In this document: in pieces, positions 56,763-64,000 of the stretch
Numbering within the stretch: position 1 is the first letter of the stretch
Layout: each line of letters starts with the position of its first letter
Assembly (NCBI GenBank): GCA_011772475.1
Contig: WVZK01000158.1
Span: 1 to 64,000 of the forward strand
Reading direction: 5' to 3'
Length of the DNA stretch: 64,000 bases
From: Candidatus Aminicenantota bacterium
GTDB taxonomy: Bacteria > Acidobacteriota > Aminicenantia > Aminicenantales > Aminicenantaceae
Program-made: the position numbers and the translations under genes
The notes under the pieces: generated by a model
The model's database searches: none
What the model was told of the DNA's origin: nothing
Seen by the model: the letters and a program-made list of their open reading frames with translations, nothing else

Positions 56763-59108
56763 TTAGCGGTTGCGGGAGTTCGCCTGAACAAGCTCTTGGC
56801 CTTTCTTCGCATATTCCAAAGACAAAGACGCATTCCCCAGGCGATTGTAAAGATCGGCAAGAAGGAAGTAACCAAGAGGAAGGTCTTTTTTATCCGGTTT
56901 TAGCTCTATTCCTTTCTTGACCAGTGCAACAGCTTCTTCGAAATTCTGGCCGCGATTGAGGTAAATCCGGCCAAGATAAAAATAACTCAAAGGGAAACGT
57001 GGGGCCATCTCCATTGTCTTTCTCAGATACTGAAGCTCCTCTTCTTCCTTGCCCAAAAGCCTATAGACGCGAGAAAGATTGAAGCTTGCTCTAAAATTAT
57101 GGGGAATGTTTTCCAATTCCGTCTTATACTCTTCGGCAGCCTGGAGCAAGTTACCTTTTTTCTCATGGAGCTGAGCTAAATTGTAATGAACATTCTGGAG
57201 CTTGGGATTGAGCTCCATTGCTTTTCGAAGATTCTTTTCTGCCTCTTCTATGTTATCTTGGATAACATAGATTCCTGCCAAAGCGCTGTAGGCAGAGGCC
57301 GAATAAGGATTGAGTTCCATACATTTCTGGTAATATTTGATTGCCTCTTCGTATTTTTCCTGGGTATTAAGGATATTTCCCAGTATAAAATAAATCTGAG
57401 AATCTGGTGGAATAGATTCAATAAAGCTTAAAATAAATTTTTCCGCTTCTTCAAGGTCTCCCATCCTGATATAGGAATTGGCGATATTGATGACTGTAAA
57501 AGCATCGTCTGGTTTTTTATCAAGGACCTCAAAAAAGGACTCCAAAGCTTTCTCAAACTTTTGTTCCTTAAAATACAAATTCCCCAGGGTAAAGTAGGCA
57601 TCAATTATATCAGGATCCTCCTTGATTATTTCATTGATCATTTTAACTGCAGACTCGAACTTCCCCTCAAGGCCCATTTCCCGAGCCCCTGAAAGGCGGT
57701 TGAATACTCCGATTTTATCCCTGGGATTAGCTAATTCTTTTCCCTCCAATTTAGACGAATCGGTAAAAGAACCGATATATCCGAGAGCAGCGAGTTTCTG
57801 GCGCGTCTCCTCATCCATATGGCGATAATCAAGCTGGAATGCATTCTCGCTCGTGTCTTTTATATATCTTTCGGCTAAGGCCTGTAGTCTCCTTAGCTCT
57901 TCTTGGTGTGTTGAAGCTAGGTTATTTTTCTCATCCGGGTCATTCTCCAAATCATAGAGCTCTACATCTGGGGCAATAATCAATTTAAATCTTGAATCCT
58001 GGATGCCTTTAAGATCGCTCCAGCCATAATGGAATCGTGGATAATAGGTTTCAGAATAAGCAAAACTCTTTCCCGGATTATTTTCCTTAAAAAAAAGAGG
58101 AACAAGACTTTCTCCTTGAATTTGCGGAGGAGGATCAATATCGACCATATCCAGAATTGACGGCATGACATCAACAAGAGAGACGACTGAAGACCGGCTT
58201 AAGCCCTGTAATTCTTCAAAAGGTGTGACAAAAATCAATGGAACATGTATTCCTTCTTGATAAATAAAGAATCCGTGCGTGCCTTCCTTATGCTCACCAA
58301 GGCTTTCGCCGTGGTCACCAGCAAAAACTAAGATAGTATTCTCGATGAGATTGTTCTCTTCAAGATACTGCCACAGCCTTCCTAGCTGAGAATCAGTGTA
58401 GGCGATCTCCCCTATGTAAGGTCTCTGGGGATACTGTTCCTTGTAAGGAGAGGGAGGTTCATAAGGAGTATGGGGATCGTAGAGATGAATCCAGGTGAAA
58501 AAATTATCCTGTTTATTATCTTCAAGCCAGATAAGAGCTTCATCGATGACCTCATCCCCCCTGCGTTGGACATTCCCCAGAGAGATCGTTTTGTAGCGAC
58601 TCAGATCAAACCGGTCAAAGTAATAATCAAAGCCCTGATTAAGCCCCCATTTTGAATCAAGAACATAAGCCGCGACAAAAGCGGAAGTCTGGTAATCTTC
58701 TTGCTTAAAAAGCTCGGCGAGAGTGGTGATCTCCTGGGGGACAAGAAATCCTCCGTTGTCTCTGACACCGTGGAAAGTCGGCTGCGTCCCTGTCAAAAGA
58801 GAGGTGTGAGAAGGCAATGTAAGAGGAGTCGGGGCGATGCATCTTTCGAATTTCACACCGCGGGAAGCGAAAAGATCCATGTAGGGAGTCTCGATATTGG
58901 AAAATCCATAACAACCAATCCTGTCTGCGCGAAGGGTATCTACGGTTATGAGTATGTAGTTAAATTCTTTTTTTCCTTTTAGGCTTGAAAATTCATCTTT
59001 CTGCAGTCTCAAGAAAAAAATTATTGCAGCAACAAGAATTATAAGAACAAAAGTTAAGACTATGACGAAAAGTCTTTTTTGCTTCATGCTTAGATTAAAT
59101 TTTATCAT
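56763..59108 (-). CDS. Membrane-anchored sulfatase with C-terminal TPR repeats
   Basis: ITVDTLRADRIGCYG, PTPLTLPSHTSLLTG, FAGDHGESLGEH; multiple TPR units from about residue 460. Confidence 0.93.
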   Translation of the reverse strand: MIKFNLSMKQKRLFVIVLTFVLIILVAAIIFFLRLQKDEFSSLKGKKEFNYILITVDTLRADRIGCYGFSNIETPYMDLFASRGVKFERCIAPTPLTLPSHTSLLTGTQPTFHGVRDNGGFLVPQEITTLAELFKQEDYQTSAFVAAYVLDSKWGLNQGFDYYFDRFDLSRYKTISLGNVQRRGDEVIDEALIWLEDNKQDNFFTWIHLYDPHTPYEPPSPYKEQYPQRPYIGEIAYTDSQLGRLWQYLEENNLIENTILVFAGDHGESLGEHKEGTHGFFIYQEGIHVPLIFVTPFEELQGLSRSSVVSLVDVMPSILDMVDIDPPPQIQGESLVPLFFKENNPGKSFAYSETYYPRFHYGWSDLKGIQDSRFKLIIAPDVELYDLENDPDEKNNLASTHQEELRRLQALAERYIKDTSENAFQLDYRHMDEETRQKLAALGYIGSFTDSSKLEGKELANPRDKIGVFNRLSGAREMGLEGKFESAVKMINEIIKEDPDIIDAYFTLGNLYFKEQKFEKALESFFEVLDKKPDDAFTVINIANSYIRMGDLEEAEKFILSFIESIPPDSQIYFILGNILNTQEKYEEAIKYYQKCMELNPYSASAYSALAGIYVIQDNIEEAEKNLRKAMELNPKLQNVHYNLAQLHEKKGNLLQAAEEYKTELENIPHNFRASFNLSRVYRLLGKEEEELQYLRKTMEMAPRFPLSYFYLGRIYLNRGQNFEEAVALVKKGIELKPDKKDLPLGYFLLADLYNRLGNASLSLEYAKKGQELVQANSRNR

Positions 59109-59148
59109 AAAATTTATGTAGTTTGAATTTTGTTTTTGGAATAAAAAA

Positions 59149-59174
59149 GGGTGGCGAAAAAAAACTCGCCACCC
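59149..59174 (-). terminator. Intrinsic terminator after TonB-dependent receptor
   Basis: Minus strand GGGTGGCGAGTTTTTTTTCGCCACCCTTTTTTATT. Confidence 0.88.
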
Positions 59175-59199
59175 TCTTAAACAGCTTTTCGAACCTGAA

Positions 59200-62004
59200 T
59201 TAGAACATCAAGCGAATACCGACTCTCATCTGCCTAGGCCGAACTATCCGGTAGAGATCATGACCGTCTGTAGAAGACCAATAATCTTTAGAATCGGTTG
59301 CAGGTGGAGGCAACAGCCAGTCAAAGCCGATAACCTCTCCCCATTCGGTGATGGTGTCATCGTTGAACACGTTGAAGATGTCCAACATCAGGCCCAGGCG
59401 GAATTTATCGGCAAGGATGAACGTTTTCTCCAGCCTCAGATCAAGAATTTTCCGGATAGGATAATGATTGGAACCCCGCTTTTCTGTAAAGAAAGTCACT
59501 ATATCATGGGCAAGCATAGGGGTTCGCATTTGTCTTGTCCATGACTCACCCGTAATTGCCCGGAAATAACCTGTCAGGTAAACTCCAAAAGGAAGAACAT
59601 GGGTTCCCTGTATTTTGAGCATATGAGTCGGGTCATGGGTTGAGTTACCATCTGCGTTGATCCAGTAATTGGGACTAGCAACTTTACCTTCCCCCCAGCC
59701 TATATCGGCCCACATATCGTTGTTCAGGGTTCCGTACGCCTTAGAGTAGACATAAGAGGCCAGAAGTTGCCACCCGTCTGAAAAACGCTTGTTGAACAAG
59801 AACTCAAGACCCCAGTATCTGCGGTAGGGCTTATTATTGCCCACCCCCGGATCACCTTGCTTGATATTTTTGATTTTGTATTCGTGGATACCGGCATTAG
59901 TTTGTTCATAGACCGTGTAAGCTTCCCCTGTTTCGGGATCATTAACAATCACAGGAGACCATTCTGCTGCGTAGTCAATTGGGCCGACTATGTTCTTCCA
60001 ATCACGAAAAATGTAAGTTACTGATAAGGATGCGTCTCTGAAAAGCTCCCTTTCAATGCTGGCTGTGAACTGATTTAGGTAAGGATGATTGATATCAGGG
60101 TCCATGGAATAGAGATTCTCGGGCGAAACTGTATACCAATGTTCCCAGGTGCTGGTTGGAGGCCAATAGTAGTAGGCAACAAAATCAGAGTAGGACGAAG
60201 CTGGGTTTAAACGGTCATGAAAACCCGCATACATAGCTTCTGTGAACTGACCGTAGTGTGCTTTAAGGACTGTGGTTTTATCTCCGAGAATATCATAGGT
60301 GAAACCTATTCGGGGGGCAATCCGAAAGTTTGTGTAAACTGCTCCTTCTACACCTTTTACGGTTCCCCTCATATGGCTGAGGCGTAGGCCAAAGTTGAGA
60401 TTCAAGCGGTCTGTTACTTTCCATGAATCTTGAGCAAACTCTTCGATTCTGGTATAGCGGGTGTTAGCATCGTAGCCTTCGTACTGAAAAGCAAGGTAAG
60501 GTCCATAATAATTGTAGCCGTGGAGGTACGTATAGTAACCCTCACCATATAAATCGTAATAATACCAGTGATTGGGACCTGTATAGCCAAATCTGTTCCT
60601 TGATTTTCCATACTCGAATTCCACTCCGAACTTAAAATCGTGATTCCCCTGAACGAAATCTTCGGCATAATGAGTTATGCTGACGTTAGCCTGGTATCTG
60701 TTTCTGTCAGCCAGGTAGAAATACCCAGAACTTCCAGTGAGCCTAATATCAATATCTCCTGGGGTAGAGTTGTAATGAGCATTAATATCACGCCCAACTT
60801 CGGGTTCCAGGTAATAATAACCGATAAAGAAAGCTGCTTTCAAGTCAAGAAACGTCTTGGGAGTTATGATTTGCGTCAGGCTGAAGTTCCCTACATTATC
60901 CGGTGAATCCTGGTTAACCACGGCTTCGGGCGAAACGTCGGCAGCTGCATCTCTGTTTATACCATTATAAGCATCGAACTCATAGAAGGTCATGATACTC
61001 GTTGAAGGAGCCAATTGGGCATTAATCTTTATGAAGGCTCTGGGCATCTTGTAGTCAACTGCCTCGGGAAAGCCGGTAACATAATCCAATTGGCGAAAGT
61101 AGTGAGCTCCAAGGTAAAACCAGACCTTATCTTTCTTGATAGGGCCGCCCAGGTGAGCACCGAACTCATATTGTTTCCGCGAAGGCGATGAAAGACCTGG
61201 AAAATCATCAATGTAAGCTTGATTGTTCTCAGTCCCCCAAAAATCCCACGGCCTGTCTTCCTTTCTACCCTGGAAATCGGTTTCGAAGTGCCCGGAGAGT
61301 TCATTTCCTCCGGATTTGGTGACCAGGTTGAAAATGATGCCGGTAAAATTCCCATATTCAGCAGCAGCGCCGATTCCCATGATCTTGGCTTCCTCTACGA
61401 TATGAGGATCCATAAAAACCCAGGCTGTACCTCCATCAGGGTCAGATACATCAACACCATCCATCTGATAGGCAATTCCTGTACCATCTGATGCGCCATA
61501 AGCAACATCACCCGTGACTCCTGGAGCTAGACCGAGAATATCCATGGCGAAATTGGTGTAGGGGATGTTTCTCAAAAGATCATCACCCAGACTTACCGAA
61601 GCAGTCTCACTTGATTTAATATCAACCGTGGGCGATTCCGCGATGACAGTGACTTCCTCTATGATAGCGGCAAGCTTCATGGTAAAGTCAATGGTTAATC
61701 TGATCGTGGTTGAGACTCTGATATTCTCGCGGCGAACTGTTGTAAATCCTGAAAGCTCGGCCGTAACTACATAATCGCCTGGGGGGAGAGCAGGGAATCG
61801 ATACGAACCATCCGCTCCAGAGATCACTATTCGAACACCCATCAATTGAGGGCTCGACAGTGTCATTGTAACTCCAGGAAGTGCAGCACCGTCTTCCTCC
61901 CGCGCTGTTCCGACAATAGCACCTGTTTCCTTAGACTGAGAATAAGCGAGGGGCAAAGTTATTAGGAAGAGAGCTAAAAGAGATACGAGAGTTTTGAATT
62001 TCAT
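59200..62004 (-). CDS. TonB-dependent receptor with N-terminal carboxypeptidase regulatory-like domain
   Basis: GAIVGTAREEDGAALPGVTMTLSSPQ...; plug DVSDPDGGTAWVFMDPHIVEEAKIMG; C-terminal VRPRQMRVGIRLMF. Confidence 0.93.
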   Translation of the reverse strand: MKFKTLVSLLALFLITLPLAYSQSKETGAIVGTAREEDGAALPGVTMTLSSPQLMGVRIVISGADGSYRFPALPPGDYVVTAELSGFTTVRRENIRVSTTIRLTIDFTMKLAAIIEEVTVIAESPTVDIKSSETASVSLGDDLLRNIPYTNFAMDILGLAPGVTGDVAYGASDGTGIAYQMDGVDVSDPDGGTAWVFMDPHIVEEAKIMGIGAAAEYGNFTGIIFNLVTKSGGNELSGHFETDFQGRKEDRPWDFWGTENNQAYIDDFPGLSSPSRKQYEFGAHLGGPIKKDKVWFYLGAHYFRQLDYVTGFPEAVDYKMPRAFIKINAQLAPSTSIMTFYEFDAYNGINRDAAADVSPEAVVNQDSPDNVGNFSLTQIITPKTFLDLKAAFFIGYYYLEPEVGRDINAHYNSTPGDIDIRLTGSSGYFYLADRNRYQANVSITHYAEDFVQGNHDFKFGVEFEYGKSRNRFGYTGPNHWYYYDLYGEGYYTYLHGYNYYGPYLAFQYEGYDANTRYTRIEEFAQDSWKVTDRLNLNFGLRLSHMRGTVKGVEGAVYTNFRIAPRIGFTYDILGDKTTVLKAHYGQFTEAMYAGFHDRLNPASSYSDFVAYYYWPPTSTWEHWYTVSPENLYSMDPDINHPYLNQFTASIERELFRDASLSVTYIFRDWKNIVGPIDYAAEWSPVIVNDPETGEAYTVYEQTNAGIHEYKIKNIKQGDPGVGNNKPYRRYWGLEFLFNKRFSDGWQLLASYVYSKAYGTLNNDMWADIGWGEGKVASPNYWINADGNSTHDPTHMLKIQGTHVLPFGVYLTGYFRAITGESWTRQMRTPMLAHDIVTFFTEKRGSNHYPIRKILDLRLEKTFILADKFRLGLMLDIFNVFNDDTITEWGEVIGFDWLLPPPATDSKDYWSSTDGHDLYRIVRPRQMRVGIRLMF

Positions 62005-62120
62005 TCTTTTCTCCTTTTCTTTTTTCGTCTTGTCTTCATTTTCCCATTAATCCTTATTACTTTGTTTTTCTATCTTTCTCTTCAATTATCACCTCCCCTT
62101 TAAGCTGAAGTCGGCATACA

Positions 62121-62140
62121 ATATACCATATATGGTATAT
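62121..62140. promoter_or_regulatory. Perfect 20-bp palindrome in TonB-receptor leader
   Basis: ATATACCATATATGGTATAT. Confidence 0.5.
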
Positions 62141-62188
62141 GAAACATCATAATGCTCATCATGTTGTGCTTTATAATTATAATAAAAC

Positions 62189-62205
62189 TGCGAATTTCAT
62201 GCCAA
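62189..62205 (-). promoter_or_regulatory. Candidate sigma-54 promoter for TonB-dependent receptor
   Basis: Minus strand TTGGCATGAAATTCGCA; GG-N10-GC. Confidence 0.55.
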
Positions 62206-62273
62206 TTATTTCTCTATTGATAATCCTTTCTTTATGTGTAAGATAATTTTTTTTCTTCAGAAATGACGTTTCA

Positions 62274-62307
62274 ATTCTCCAAATATTTGGATTCTCCAAA
62301 TATTTGA
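62274..62307. promoter_or_regulatory. Tandem 17-bp repeat of a palindrome, possible activator site
   Basis: ATTCTCCAAATATTTGG ATTCTCCAAATATTTGA. Confidence 0.5.
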
Positions 62308-62780
62308 ACCTATCCCCTTCGTTTATCTTTTTTTTTAACTTTAAAAAAAATGAAAAAAATCAAAAAAATTCTAACTTTTCTCTCTCATTCATGCTTTAGC
62401 AGGCCTTAAAATTTGAGAGCACTTCGATCATATGCTAGCTATCAGTATTCAGCATAAAAGTGCGAGCTTGATAAATTGAATCAATTAACTAATAAAAGAT
62501 GGTTTCTTGAATCAGATCCTTACAAATATTTAATTAAAATCTTGTTTTCCCCTTTAAGAGTGAAAACTAATCTTTCTTCAATCGTAAAAAAAAATTATTG
62601 TGGTGAGAAAAGTGATAAGAGGGAAAGTCAAGGAAAGGGCGAAAAATCTTTATTGCTTCATGCTACGTTGCTTATTAAAGTAAAAACACAAATATCACGA
62701 ACAACACTTTGTGAGCTGTATGCCCGCAATGACAGATGGACCTTCCTTTATCGCAATTTCATTAGGATTGGATAAAAAAA

Positions 62781-62806
62781 GGGTGGCGAGAAGAAACTCG
62801 CCACCC
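62781..62806 (-). terminator. Intrinsic terminator after second TonB-dependent receptor
   Basis: Minus strand GGGTGGCGAGTTTCTTCTCGCCACCCTTTTTTTATCC. Confidence 0.88.
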
Positions 62807-62831
62807 TCCTAAACTGCGTTTCGAACTTGAA

Positions 62832-64000
62832 TCAGAACATCAAGCGTATACCAACTCTTGCCTGTCTGGCTCGCGTGATTCGGTAGAGATCGTGTCCATC
62901 CGTAGACGTCCAATAATCTGGATCACCTGGTAACTGCCAGTCATAGCCGATTCTTGTTCCCCAGGAGGTGATGGTATCGTCATTGAACACGTTAAAGACA
63001 TCAACCATCAAGCCTAGGCGGAACTTCTCAGCAAATACGAACGTCTTCTCCAGTCTTATATCAAGAATTTTCTCAATCGGATAATGGTTGGAACCGCGCT
63101 GTTCAGTAAAGAAAGTCACTCTTCCATGGGCAAGTCTTGAAGTTCGAAATCGTCTTGTCCAGGCATCACCCGTAATCGCCCGGAAATATCCTGTCAGGTA
63201 AATTCCAAAAGGAAGAACATATGTTCCCTGTAACTTGAGCATATGAGTCGGGTCGTTGGTAGAATTACCATCCGCGTTTATCCAGAAATTGGGACTTTCA
63301 ACAGAACCACCCCAGCCTATATCATCGGCAAATCCGTTGTTAAGGGTTCCGTATGCTTTGCTGTAGACATAAGAGGCCAGAAGTTGCCACTTGTTTGAAA
63401 AACGCTTGTTGAACATGAACTCAAAACCCCAGTATCTGCGGTAGGGATTATTGTTACCTATCCCTGGATCACCAGTTGCGAGATTTTTGATGACGTATTC
63501 GTGTTCATCAGGATTAGTTTGCTCATAGACCGTGTAGGTCGTAGCAGGATTTTCAGGATCATTTACAACTACAGGGGACCAAATCGCTGCGTTGTCTATC
63601 GGGCCCCATTGGTTTTTCCAATCACGGTAAATGTAAGTCACTGAGAAAGATGCGTCTCTGAAAAGCTCCCTTTCAATACTGGCTGTAAACTGATTCATGT
63701 AAGGATGCTTGATATCAGGATCCAAAGTATAGAGTGACTCGGGCACAATCCTGAACCATTCAACCCATGTTGAAGTTGGTGGCACATAGTAATAGCCAAC
63801 ATAATCAGAGAAAGCAGAATCTGGGTTTAAACGATCATGAAAACTGGAAAGCATGGCTTCTGTGAACTGGCCGAAGTGACCTTTTAGGATTGTGGATTTG
63901 TCGCCGAGAATATCATAGGTGAAACCTATTCGGGGAGCAATCCGGGTGTTGGTGTAAACTGCGCCACTTACATTTTTTATGGTTCCCCTCAAATGGCTGA
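62832..64000 (-). CDS. TonB-dependent receptor, paralog of the preceding gene (5' end outside window)
   Basis: C-terminal part closely similar to 59200-62004 (e.g. ASIERELFRDASFSVTYIYRDWKN; TRARQARVGIRLMF). Confidence 0.92.
   Translation of the reverse strand, partial: SHLRGTIKNVSGAVYTNTRIAPRIGFTYDILGDKSTILKGHFGQFTEAMLSSFHDRLNPDSAFSDYVGYYYVPPTSTWVEWFRIVPESLYTLDPDIKHPYMNQFTASIERELFRDASFSVTYIYRDWKNQWGPIDNAAIWSPVVVNDPENPATTYTVYEQTNPDEHEYVIKNLATGDPGIGNNNPYRRYWGFEFMFNKRFSNKWQLLASYVYSKAYGTLNNGFADDIGWGGSVESPNFWINADGNSTNDPTHMLKLQGTYVLPFGIYLTGYFRAITGDAWTRRFRTSRLAHGRVTFFTEQRGSNHYPIEKILDIRLEKTFVFAEKFRLGLMVDVFNVFNDDTITSWGTRIGYDWQLPGDPDYWTSTDGHDLYRITRARQARVGIRLMF

Noticed and set aside
62476-62775. 99-aa plus-strand ORF between the TonB receptors
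   Set aside because: Overlaps degenerate R1-like sequence and AT-rich leader; no coding signature.

Overview
This is a 64 kb chromosomal window from a diderm bacterium. TonB-dependent receptors with a CarboxypepD_reg-like N-terminus, sulfatase-TPR proteins and many secreted peptidases suggest an Acidobacteriota/Aminicenantota-like genome (inference only). Gene content: a lexA-dinB-dnaE2-like mutagenesis cassette (1-4.9 kb); an orphan NodU/TobZ-type carbamoyltransferase flanked by imperfect direct repeats carrying tRNA 3' fragments, next to an intact tRNA-Ala (7.5-11.1 kb); an ftsH-folP-cdaA-cdaR-glmM-pdxJ housekeeping/c-di-AMP run (11.3-17.8 kb); an efflux adaptor/permease pair; peptidases (M14, M20, M28, C69, archaemetzincin); a C/T-type hydroxyproline dehydratase; PfkB, Fe-ADH and LarA-like genes; a DUF6305/permease/desuccinylase operon with an unlisted 49-aa membrane microprotein; poly-gamma-glutamate synthesis genes (pgsB-pgsC-pgsW-like); an SBP-HK-NtrC operon; and tandem TonB receptors. 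Two dispersed palindromic repeat families (R1 GTGGGTTTGATRAATCAAACCCCTACA; R2 GGGGACAGGCTACTTTTT / GGGGCCAGGCCCC) recur throughout the intergenic regions. The most notable unexplained signals are (i) a set of near-consensus sigma-54 promoters in front of the SBP-HK-NtrC operon, a REC/Fis 'split NtrC' pair, an aldo/keto reductase and a TonB receptor; (ii) the carbamoyltransferase flanked by repeats and tRNA relics; and (iii) the mosaic of R1/R2 repeats with no transposase in the window. Functional names come from reading protein motifs only; no database searches were run.
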